A stretch of DNA of 64,000 nucleotides. Source: Bacteroidota bacterium. Its GTDB lineage: Bacteria; Bacteroidota; Rhodothermia; Rhodothermales; JANQRZ01. The stretch lies in assembly GCA_038746285.1 (NCBI GenBank), contig JBCDKT010000016.1:1-64000 (forward strand). Direction: 5' to 3'. This document shows positions 15,967 through 23,152 of this stretch, in pieces. Below the pieces are notes generated by a model. That model was not told where the DNA came from. It saw only the letters and a list, made by a program, of their open reading frames with translations, and made no database searches. Numbering within the stretch: the stretch's first letter is position 1; each line of letters opens with the position of its first letter. The position numbers and the translations under genes were made by a program.

Positions 15967-16782
15967 ATGCTCCCTGCGCTACGAATCGCTGTGCTCTGCC
16001 TCGTCCTCGCCACGCCCGTCGCCGCCCAGGGCACGCTCGAAGTCGGGGGCGACGCCGCCGTGCTCGTCTTCCCTGCCGACAGCGTCCTCGTCTCCATCGG
16101 GGGCACCGAGGCGGCACGCGTCGAGGTCCGCTTCGGCCCAGACCGAGGGCCGGACCTCTACCCCGGCGACCTCGTCACCGCGCTCAACGGTACCCCCGTG
16201 GCCAACGGGCAAGAGGCCAGAGAGCTATACCGGGCGCTCGAGGCCGGCGACGAGGTGCGCCTCTCCGTCGAGCGCGACGGGACGGCGCGCGAGGTGGTCT
16301 TCGCCAAGCCCGCCCGGCCGGCGGGACAGCTTGCGATCTCGCCGACGCCGGAGCAGCTGGCCGCCGCCCGTGCCCGCCAGGGGTGGGGCGGCACGTCGCT
16401 CGCCACGGCCGAGTACGCCGACCGGTGGGTACCCACCAATGGAGCGGCTGCGACCCACGATGAGGCCAACGGAACGGTCCTGTTCAAAGGGACTGCGCCG
16501 GAGTCTGCGCTGCGCCTCGACGAGCCGCTCGACGTGCACCGCAGGGAGGGCCTGCGCGTCCGAGCCAAAGGAGACGGCGGGACCTACCGCGTTCGGCTGA
16601 CCGATGCCGGCGGTGCCTCAGCGTCGGTGCCGTTCGAGGCGAGCGAGCGGTGGGGCGTCTACGACCTCGCCTTCGTAGACTTCGAGGGCGACGCGCTCGA
16701 CCTCACCGCCCTCGCCGCCATCGAACTGGTCTCCGAGGCCGGCCCGTTCCAGGTCGAGCTCGACGCCGTCGAGCCGTACTAG
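15967..16782 (+). CDS. Secreted PDZ-like protein with CIA30-like C-terminal domain
   Basis: Exported protein of 271 residues with signal peptide MLPALRIAVLCLVLATPVAAQ. The segment LYPGDLVTALNGTPVANGQE...GDEVRLSVERDGTAREVVF has the ligand-groove pattern of a PDZ domain. The C-terminal half (residues about 145-271, ending FQVELDAVEPY) resembles the beta-sandwich of CIA30 / carbohydrate-binding-like domains (WVPTNGAA..., GLRVRAKGDGGTYRVRLTD, VDFEGDALDLTALAAIELV). No catalytic residues recognised. Probably a periplasmic or surface binding protein. Confidence 0.65.
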   Translation: MLPALRIAVLCLVLATPVAAQGTLEVGGDAAVLVFPADSVLVSIGGTEAARVEVRFGPDRGPDLYPGDLVTALNGTPVANGQEARELYRALEAGDEVRLSVERDGTAREVVFAKPARPAGQLAISPTPEQLAAARARQGWGGTSLATAEYADRWVPTNGAAATHDEANGTVLFKGTAPESALRLDEPLDVHRREGLRVRAKGDGGTYRVRLTDAGGASASVPFEASERWGVYDLAFVDFEGDALDLTALAAIELVSEAGPFQVELDAVEPY

Positions 16783-16842
16783 GCCCGCGGCGCCGCCGGC
16801 TGCTCGTCGTACCTTCGCGCTTCACCGACTTCCGCTTTGCCC

Positions 16843-18399
16843 ATGCTCCGCCTTGTTGTCCTCTTCCTCGTCCTCGCTCCGGCCACGGCTGCGATGCCCA
16901 CTGCGCCGGACTCGACCGACTACGACGCACTCGAGAGCCTGAGCTACGCGGCCTACGTGCAGCCGCTCCTCGCCGCGCGCGACGCGTTCGGGCTGGGCGA
17001 GGCCGAGGCCTACGCGTGGGACGCCCTCTTCGCGGGCAAGGCCGGGGCGGCCATCGTCCCGTTCGACGCCGCCGGGAGCGACGCCCTCCGCCTCGTCCTC
17101 GACACCGACGAAGCGACGGCAATTCCGTACCCCAACCTCCGCCAGATGGAGCCGGACGAGCTGCGCTACCTCGCGCGCTGGATCGAGGCCGGGGCACGGG
17201 ACGACGAGGGCACCGTGCCCTACGCCGACGCCGAGCACGTTCTCTTCGTCGCCGAGCAGGGGCAGAACGCGGTCGCGCTCGTGGACGCCGCCCGCCGCCG
17301 CGTGATCCGCCGCGTCTACCTCGACCACCACGGGCTGGAGAGCACGCCCTACGGCCCACACCACATGGTCTTCGAGCCGGACGAGAGCGCCTGGTACGCC
17401 TCGCTCATCAGCGCGGGCGTCGTCGCCAAGCTCTCGATGGACCTCACGCTCGACCCCTCGGCTCCGGCCTACCTCCTCGGCCACTCCGAGCCGGGCAGCT
17501 TCACGACGCCGGGGATGATGGCCCTCGACGCCGAGCGCGGCCGGCTCTACTCCGGCCGCTCGACGCTGTCCTCGGCCGGCACCTACGGCCTCGGCGCGTT
17601 CGACACCGAGACGATGGAGCTCGTCGAGGAGATGCCCCTCCCGGGCTACGACGTGCCGCACGCGCTCGCGCTCACGCCCGACGGGCGCTACCTCCTCACC
17701 GCCCCGCTCTCGGGCCGCGAGACGCTCGTCCTCGACGCCCGGACCGGCGACCTCGTCAGCCGCACGCCGCTCGGCGAGCGCAACCGCGAGCTGATCCACT
17801 TCAGCCTCCTCCCCGATGGCACGACGGCGACCCTCACCGCCAACGGCAACGGCGCGAGCGAGGTCCTCTTCTTCACCCTCGGCCCCGACGGCACGCTTAC
17901 CCCCGGCGGCACCGCCCCGACCGGCGCGCGCGCTTGGCACGGCCACCTCGACAGCGACGGCCGCTCGCTCCTCGTCCCCAACCGCGTCGGCCAGAGCGTG
18001 ACGGTGATCGACGTGCCGACCAAGACCGTCCGGCTGACCGCCGAGAACGACGCCCCCGACGGACCGATTGCGATGCCGCACTCGCCGGCCCCGACCTACG
18101 AGGGCAGCTTCTTCGTGACGAGCTCGAACCTCCAGGGGACCTGGGCACCGCCCGTCCGCTTCCTCGGCCCGCCCGATGCCGACGGCGCGCGCGCGCCGCT
18201 CCCGAACGACGCCTTCGGCAACCTGACGGTCCTGAACGCGGAGACCGGAGCCGTCGAGGCTGTGATCACGCTCGGGGCGTACCCCTCCGGCGTCGAGCAC
18301 CCGATGCACGGCATGCACCACGGCGGGATGGAGCACGGCGGCATGCACGAGGGCATGGACCACGGCGACGGGCAGAAGGGCAGCCACGGCGGCCACTGA
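16843..18399 (+). CDS. Secreted beta-propeller with haem-less cytochrome-like N-terminus and His/Met-rich tail
   Basis: Exported protein of 518 residues (ATG 16843; the TTG at 16837 is less likely). After the signal peptide, residues 25-120 (YAAYVQPLLAARDAFG...MEPDELRYLARWIEAGA) look like the cytochrome-c domain that precedes planctomycete-type propellers, but there is no CxxCH, so no haem. A YncE/lactonase-like seven-blade propeller follows (HVLFVAEQGQNAVALVDAARRRV, SLLVPNRVGQSVTVIDVPTKT). The last 33 residues hold repeated HGM/HHGGM/HGGMHEGM motifs, a likely copper- or nickel-binding tail. Role is unknown; metal storage or delivery at the cell surface is possible. Confidence 0.7.
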   Translation: MLRLVVLFLVLAPATAAMPTAPDSTDYDALESLSYAAYVQPLLAARDAFGLGEAEAYAWDALFAGKAGAAIVPFDAAGSDALRLVLDTDEATAIPYPNLRQMEPDELRYLARWIEAGARDDEGTVPYADAEHVLFVAEQGQNAVALVDAARRRVIRRVYLDHHGLESTPYGPHHMVFEPDESAWYASLISAGVVAKLSMDLTLDPSAPAYLLGHSEPGSFTTPGMMALDAERGRLYSGRSTLSSAGTYGLGAFDTETMELVEEMPLPGYDVPHALALTPDGRYLLTAPLSGRETLVLDARTGDLVSRTPLGERNRELIHFSLLPDGTTATLTANGNGASEVLFFTLGPDGTLTPGGTAPTGARAWHGHLDSDGRSLLVPNRVGQSVTVIDVPTKTVRLTAENDAPDGPIAMPHSPAPTYEGSFFVTSSNLQGTWAPPVRFLGPPDADGARAPLPNDAFGNLTVLNAETGAVEAVITLGAYPSGVEHPMHGMHHGGMEHGGMHEGMDHGDGQKGSHGGH

Positions 18400-18420
18400 C
18401 CGCGCGCGACGGCGCTGCGC

Positions 18421-18870
18421 TCACCCGCCTCGGGCGAAGCTCAGCAGCGCCTCCACGCGCGCGGCCGTCGGGTAGAAGACGGCCGCGAAGCCGAAGAACG
18501 GGACGACGAAGAGCAGGTTGACGGCCTCGCCGGTGAAGAACGCCGAGACCCCCGCTACGAGCGCCGAGCCTTCGAGGAACGCGAGCGACAGCACGCCCGA
18601 CGACCGGATCTCGGCGACGGCTTCGGCCGGCGTTCCCGTCGCCGGGAGCTTCGCATCGATGAGCCGCCGCTGCACAGCAAACGCCCCGAGGACGGCGGCG
18701 AAATTGATAGCCGCATTGACGTAGAAAAACGTGGCCGCGTTGCCGCCGACCACCTGGCCGTAGCCGATGGCTGTCAGGCCGCCGAGCACGACGGTCATCA
18801 GCGCTACGCCGCCGACGAGGGCTTTCCAGACGATCTGCAGAGCGCGGAGGTCCGCGGCGGGCGTTTCCAT
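18421..18870 (-). CDS. Four-helix membrane protein of unknown function
   Basis: Protein of 149 residues with four hydrophobic stretches (ALVGGVALMTVVLGGLTAIGYG; AATFFYVNAAINFAAVLGAFAV; GVLSLAFLEGSALVAGVSAFF; AVNLLFVVPFFGFAAVFYPT). The layout resembles the c-subunit-like two-hairpin fold, but I do not recognise a family. It converges with the propeller gene (21-bp gap), and its start lies next to repeat A2. Confidence 0.6.
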   Translation of the reverse strand: METPAADLRALQIVWKALVGGVALMTVVLGGLTAIGYGQVVGGNAATFFYVNAAINFAAVLGAFAVQRRLIDAKLPATGTPAEAVAEIRSSGVLSLAFLEGSALVAGVSAFFTGEAVNLLFVVPFFGFAAVFYPTAARVEALLSFARGG

Positions 18871-18890
18871 GCCGGAAGCTACGGGAGCGG

Positions 18891-19020
18891 GGAGGAGTGG
18901 GAGGAGTGGAAAGAAAAGCTGAGAAAATTACCGAGGCCGCCGCGCTCCGCGCCAACGTCCCTTCTTCCCATTCCGCCCGTTCTCCCCATTCCTCCCATTC
19001 CGCGCCGCAGGCGCACCGTC
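18891..19020. repeat. Purine-arm repeat element A2
   Basis: Second copy of the A family: short purine arm (GGGGAGGAGTGGGAGGAGTGG), core TACCGAGGCCGCCGCGC, pyrimidine arm (18961-19000) and terminal hairpin GCGCC-GCA-GGCGC (19002-19014). Positions 18897-19016 match 3391-3510 at 116 of 120 bases. It carries only about one and a half of the 9-bp units that number ten in A1. It lies between the start of a minus-strand gene and tRNA-Pro, so it is not simply a gene-end terminator. Confidence 0.85.
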
Positions 19021-19098
19021 CCGCCGGAGCGCCGTGCGAAAAGTCGGTGAGCCCGAGGGCAAGGGTGGGGGCGGTGTATATTTGGCGCAGCCACACCG

Positions 19099-19175
19099 CG
19101 GGGCGTGGCGCAGCCCGGTAGCGCGTCTGCTTTGGGAGCAGAAGGTCGTCGGTTCAAATCCGGCCGCCCCGACCA
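19099..19175 (+). tRNA. tRNA-Pro (TGG)
   Basis: The acceptor stem CGGGGCG pairs with CGCCCCG, the anticodon loop is CTTTGGGAG with anticodon TGG, the T-loop is GGTTCAAATCC, and CCA is encoded at 19173-19175. Length 77 nt. Confidence 0.95.
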
Positions 19176-19181
19176 GAATGA

Positions 19182-19535
19182 TCAGGCTGAGAGGGGGAAC
19201 ACGATGTGCCTCGCTCGGTGGCAGTTCGCGCAGAGGAGGACGCACTTCGCCAGCTCTGTTTGCCGGCGCTCTGCTGAGAACAGGCGGAGCTTCGTCCACT
19301 GGTATTCTTTCTCGGAAGGGTCGAGGTGATGGAAGTCATACAGGTCCGGGTGGAATCGCCCACCGCAGTCTGCGCATATCCCGCCCATCCGCTCGACCTC
19401 CTCGGCTTTAATTCTGCGCCACCGGTCGATGCAGTAGCGGTTGAAGCATGCCTTGCAGCGAGCCTGGATCTTCCGTCCACTCTTGTAGAAATCCCCCTCG
19501 GGCAGGGCGCGCTTGCATTCAGAGCAGGTTCGCAC
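19182..19535 (-). CDS. Small HNH endonuclease between tRNA genes
   Basis: Protein of 117 residues starting at GTG 19535. The N-terminal zinc ribbon has CSECKRALPEGDFYKSG then CKACFNRYC. A C-terminal HNH domain follows (ICADCGG, then YDFHHLDPSEK with the HH pair, and CVLLCANCHRARH with two zinc cysteines and the final His). It is a compact nuclease of the kind found in mobile DNA and phages. It is opposite in strand to the flanking tRNA-Pro and tRNA-Arg genes and may have been acquired at this tRNA site. No partner methylase is nearby. Confidence 0.8.
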   Translation of the reverse strand: MRTCSECKRALPEGDFYKSGRKIQARCKACFNRYCIDRWRRIKAEEVERMGGICADCGGRFHPDLYDFHHLDPSEKEYQWTKLRLFSAERRQTELAKCVLLCANCHRARHIVFPLSA

Positions 19536-19559
19536 AGGTACATTGCCTCCGAATCAACG

Positions 19560-19633
19560 GCCCCGATAGCTTAATTGGATAAAGCCACGGCCTTCTAAGC
19601 CGTTGAGTCCAGGTTCGAGTCCTGGTCGGGGCG
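19560..19633 (+). tRNA. tRNA-Arg (TCT)
   Basis: Acceptor stem GCCCCGA / TCGGGGC, anticodon stem ACGGC-CTTCTAA-GCCGT with anticodon TCT, T-arm GGTTCGAGTCC, discriminator G. CCA is not encoded. Length 74 nt. Confidence 0.95.
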
Positions 19634-19693
19634 CAGGGTGGAACGCGAGATTCGACGAAAGGTAGTATCTTATCCGGTCCGAAAGGACCATCC

Positions 19694-19764
19694 GGTGACG
19701 TGGCCGAGTGGCTAGGCAGAGGCCTGCAAAGCCTCGTACAGCGGTTCGAATCCGCTCGTCACCT
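19694..19764 (+). tRNA. tRNA-Cys (GCA)
   Basis: Acceptor stem GGTGACG / CGTCACC, anticodon stem AGGCC-TGCAAA-GCCT with anticodon GCA, T-arm CGGTTCGAATCCG and discriminator T, as usual for tRNA-Cys. CCA is not encoded. Length 71 nt. Confidence 0.95.
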
Positions 19765-19829
19765 CCGAAGCAAAGCCCTGTCGCTCAGGACGAGCGGTGG
19801 GGCTTTTCGCTTGGGTGTCTCGGTTCAAA

Positions 19830-21497
19830 CTAGAACGGTGCGTCGCCGGGCGGGTAGTCCTCGTAGCCGCCTTGTCCGTCCTGACGCCGAGGCACGTATG
19901 CGGGATCATCAGGATGCGAACCCGGGTGAATGTCTCCTGGATTGATCAGCGGTTGCCCTGCTCCTAGCTGGTGGGGTTGCGGAGCACCCCCAGGAGCACC
20001 GAAGGCGTAGCCGGGGTCCGAGCCGTAGTACGTCTGGAGGTTCTCGAACCGGGCGTACTGGTTGACGAAGGCGAGCTTGACGTTGCCGATCGGCCCGTTG
20101 CGCTGCTTGCCGATGATGATCTCGCCGACGCCGGCCGTCGAGTTGCCGTTCTCGTCCTGGGTGATGCCGTAGCGCTCGGCGCGGTAGATGAACGCGACCA
20201 CGTCGGCGTCTTGTTCGATGGATCCGCTTTCACGTAAATCACTGAGCATAGGTCGCTTATCACCGCCTCGCGTCTCGACCGCGCGAGAGAGCTGGGCGAG
20301 GGCGAGGACGGGCACATCGAGCTCTTTGGCGAGCGCCTTGAGGCTGCGGCTGATCTGGGCGATCTCCTGCTCGCGGTTGCCGTTGCGGTTGTCCTGTGTG
20401 CCGTGCATCAGCTGGAGGTAGTCCACGATCACGAGGCCGATGCCGTGCTCGGCCTTGAGGCGGCGGCACTTGGCGCGGAGCTCCAGGATCCCGAGGCCGG
20501 GCGTGTCGTCGACGAAGATCTGGGCCTCGCCGAGGCGGCCGGCGGCGCGGGCGAGCTTGGGCCAGTCCTCGTCCGAGAGCCGCCCCGTGCGCGCCTTCTG
20601 CGCGTCGATCCGCGCCTCCGAGGTCAGCATCCGCTGCGCGAGCTGGTTCGCGCTCATCTCGAGCGAGAAGATCGCCACCGGCACGCCGTACTTCGGGTGC
20701 GTCGCCGCATTCATGGTGACGGCCAAACTGAGAGCCGTTTTTCCCATGGAGGGCCGGGCCGCGATGATGATGAGGTCGGACTTCTGCCAGCCGCCGGTCA
20801 TGTCGTCGAGCGCGTGGAAGCCGCTCGGCACGCCGGTCAGGCCGCCCTCGCGCTGCCCGAGCGCTTCGAGCTGCTTGAAGGTGTCCATCACGACCTCACT
20901 CATCGCGCGGCTGCTCTTGCGGAGCTGGCTCTCGGAGATCTTGAAGATGTCCTGCTCGGCGCGGTCGAGGAGGTCGAAGGCGTCGGTCGTCGGGTCGTAG
21001 GCCTCGCCGACGGTCGTCGTCATCGTCTCGATCATCTGCCGCAGGAGCGACTTCTCTGCGATGATCCGGGCGTGGTACTCGACGTTGGCCGCGCTCGCCA
21101 CGCGCGTGGTGAGTTCGGAGAGGTAGTAGCCGCCGATGGGCTCGAACTCGCCGCGCCGCTTGAGCTCCTCGGTCAGCGTGATGAGGTCGACCGGGTTGGT
21201 GCGCTCGAAGAGGCCGAGCATGGCGGCGTAGATCCGCTGGTGGCGCACGTCGTAGAACGCCTCGGACGGCAGGATCTCGATCGCCTTCGGGATGGCCTCG
21301 CGCTCGATCAGCATCGCCCCGAGCACCGACTGCTCGACCTCGACGGCCTGCGGCGGGACGCGCCCGGCCTGCTCGTGGAGCGAGACGACGTTGGCCCGCT
21401 GGCGCCCGCCGCGCCGGCCGGTCAGCTTTTCGAGCGGGAAGGTGCCGCCTTCTTCGATGCGGAGGGGGCGCTGCTGAGGGCCGTCCTGGTCAGGCAT
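19830..21497 (-). CDS. dnaB: Replicative DNA helicase DnaB
   Basis: Hexameric replicative helicase of 555 residues. The N-terminal primase-interacting domain begins VPPQAVEVEQSVLGAMLIE; the RecA-like domain shows the linker start GVPSGFHALDDMTGGWQ, Walker A AARPSMGKTA, Walker B IGLVIVDYLQLM, and QLSRAVETRGGDKRPMLSDLRESGSIEQDAD with the arginine-finger region FIYRAERYG. The tail after about residue 495 is Pro/Gly/Asp-rich and probably disordered. It unwinds DNA at the fork using ATP. It is 13 bp from the UDG gene on the same strand. No intein is visible. Confidence 0.97.
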   Translation of the reverse strand: MPDQDGPQQRPLRIEEGGTFPLEKLTGRRGGRQRANVVSLHEQAGRVPPQAVEVEQSVLGAMLIEREAIPKAIEILPSEAFYDVRHQRIYAAMLGLFERTNPVDLITLTEELKRRGEFEPIGGYYLSELTTRVASAANVEYHARIIAEKSLLRQMIETMTTTVGEAYDPTTDAFDLLDRAEQDIFKISESQLRKSSRAMSEVVMDTFKQLEALGQREGGLTGVPSGFHALDDMTGGWQKSDLIIIAARPSMGKTALSLAVTMNAATHPKYGVPVAIFSLEMSANQLAQRMLTSEARIDAQKARTGRLSDEDWPKLARAAGRLGEAQIFVDDTPGLGILELRAKCRRLKAEHGIGLVIVDYLQLMHGTQDNRNGNREQEIAQISRSLKALAKELDVPVLALAQLSRAVETRGGDKRPMLSDLRESGSIEQDADVVAFIYRAERYGITQDENGNSTAGVGEIIIGKQRNGPIGNVKLAFVNQYARFENLQTYYGSDPGYAFGAPGGAPQPHQLGAGQPLINPGDIHPGSHPDDPAYVPRRQDGQGGYEDYPPGDAPF

Positions 21498-21510
21498 GCG
21501 GGTGGGAGAT

Positions 21511-22284
21511 TTAGGCCTGGACGAGTTGGTCGTAGCGCGTGCGCATCAGTTTCATGTCCTCCCACGTCGGGCGCTTCCACTGCGGGTTGCGAAGCAGCGC
21601 GGCCGGGTGATAGGTCACCATCATCGGCAGCCCGTAGAAGTCGTTGAACTTGCCCCGGAGCGAGGCCAGCGACGAGGTCTTCTTGAGCAGCCCATTGCCG
21701 GCCGACTTGCCGACGGCGAGCACTATCTTCGGGCGCACGAGCGCGATCTGCTTGTAGAGGATCGGGATGTGGGCCTCGACCTCGTCCGGGCGCGGGTCGC
21801 GGTTGCCGGGCGGGCGGCTCTTGAGGATGTTGGTGATGTAGACCTCCTCGCGCTGGAAGTTCACGGCTTCCAGAATCTTGTTGAGGAGCTGCCCGGCGCG
21901 TCCGACGAACGGCTCGCCGGTCTTGTCCTCGTCCGCCCCCGGTGCCTCGCCAATCACCATCAGGTCGGCGTCCTCCGGCCCGACCCCGAGCACGGGGTTG
22001 ATCCGGTTCTCGTCGATCGGGGTGAGGATAGTGTCCCCGAGCCAGTCGAAGATCTCGCCCAGCGAGCCCATCTCGCCGAGCGGCGAGTCCTCCGGGACGA
22101 GGGCTTCGATGCGGTCGTAGGGCGAGAGCGTGGCGTCCTGCGAGGGGTCAGGCAGGGCACCGAAGAGGTCGGGCGACATGGAATCGGGAGAGGCGGGAGG
22201 CGGGAGGGCGTCGGGCAGCCAGTCGCCGCCGAGGGTGCGCTGGAGGTCGAGCACGGAGCGGGCGTCGCGGAGAAGGTCCAGCAC
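21511..22284 (-). CDS. Family-4-like uracil-DNA glycosylase with no cysteines
   Basis: Protein of 257 residues whose C-terminal 165 residues match family-4 uracil-DNA glycosylases: GEAPGADEDKTGEPFVGRAG (catalytic motif 1), YITNILKSRPPGNRDPRPDE, and motif 2-type VTYHPAALLRNP. Family-4 enzymes normally bind a 4Fe-4S cluster through four cysteines; this protein has no cysteine at all. The LKC position is Ser156, the later one is His172, and the N-terminal CxxC is absent, replaced by an extended Pro/Asp-rich region. It should still remove uracil from DNA, as the catalytic loops are intact, but without the cluster. Directly upstream of dnaB on the same strand. Confidence 0.82.
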   Translation of the reverse strand: MLDLLRDARSVLDLQRTLGGDWLPDALPPPASPDSMSPDLFGALPDPSQDATLSPYDRIEALVPEDSPLGEMGSLGEIFDWLGDTILTPIDENRINPVLGVGPEDADLMVIGEAPGADEDKTGEPFVGRAGQLLNKILEAVNFQREEVYITNILKSRPPGNRDPRPDEVEAHIPILYKQIALVRPKIVLAVGKSAGNGLLKKTSSLASLRGKFNDFYGLPMMVTYHPAALLRNPQWKRPTWEDMKLMRTRYDQLVQA

Positions 22285-22422
22285 CCTGGGGTAACCGGTT
22301 ACTGTGGGATGCGTTGCGCCGAAAGAACCAGCGGCTCTGCCGGTGCGCGGGCGGGCTCGCCAATCTACCAGGTCCGGGCGAGACAGACAAGGCGAGGGCC
22401 GGTGAATTCGCGCCCGCGAGCC

Positions 22423-23067
22423 TCAGGCCGTGCCCAGCGACAGCTCCTCGTAGGCCCCTGCCACGACGAGCAGCCCGAAGGCTCCGGTGAAGAAGATGCC
22501 GACGACCAGGGCGAGCACGCCGAGGAGCAGGAGGACGAACAGCACCAGGCCGATCAGGAAAAGCTGGAGGCGGTAGCCGCTCGTCATCGCCCACGCCTCT
22601 TGCAGCGTATCCATCACCCCCCGGTCCCCATCCATTACCAGGAAGAGGCTCGGCCACAGCCCGACGCCGATGATGATACCCGGCACGACGAAAAGGAGCA
22701 GCCCGAGGACCGTCGCGAGTGCGCTCAGGGCGTACACCCCGAACGCTCGGCCAAACTCGTTGAACCCAATGAAGAGGTCGCCGAACGCGGGCCGCTCGCT
22801 GCGGTGCACTCTGAGCATCATCCAGTAGAGCCCTGCCGTGAGCGGCCCGGTGATGGCGAACCCGACGATGTTGAGGACGCCGCTTCCTACGCCGAAGTCA
22901 TCCAAGAACGGGTCCGACCCGATGCTGGCAACCACGATGTAGATCGCCGTAGCCCCGACCAGGACCCAGAGGTGTTCCTTGAACAGCGGCCAACTCCGGG
23001 CGAAGAGGTACCCGATGCCGAGGTTGGGGACGTACGGTTCGCTGTAGCGGTCGGGCGAGGGTTCCAT
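22423..23067 (-). CDS. Multi-pass membrane protein (YciC/DUF975-like layout)
   Basis: Protein of 214 residues with about five hydrophobic helices. Features: a soluble N-terminus (NLGIGYLFARSWPLFKEHLWVLVGATAIY), SDLF-type linkers, PGIIIGVGLWPSLFLVMDGDRGVMDTLQEAW and a C-terminal Leu/Val-rich pair. The segment VPGIIxxxxxxxxxFLVMD...A is common in DUF975 / YciC-like integral proteins of unknown role. No genetic partner is evident. Confidence 0.6.
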   Translation of the reverse strand: MEPSPDRYSEPYVPNLGIGYLFARSWPLFKEHLWVLVGATAIYIVVASIGSDPFLDDFGVGSGVLNIVGFAITGPLTAGLYWMMLRVHRSERPAFGDLFIGFNEFGRAFGVYALSALATVLGLLLFVVPGIIIGVGLWPSLFLVMDGDRGVMDTLQEAWAMTSGYRLQLFLIGLVLFVLLLLGVLALVVGIFFTGAFGLLVVAGAYEELSLGTA

Positions 23068-23152
23068 GCAAAGTTCGGTTGAGCGCGAGGGGCGGACGCG
23101 TCAAGGTAGCGAGGCGGCCAGCCACGGTGCCAACGGTCAGCCCCCTGCGGGC

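Noticed and set aside
15776-16600. Arg-rich plus-strand frame over the displaced nucleotidase tail and the PDZ-like gene
   Set aside because: It is in a different frame from both real sequences and has no domain; the PDZ-like gene with a signal peptide explains this DNA.
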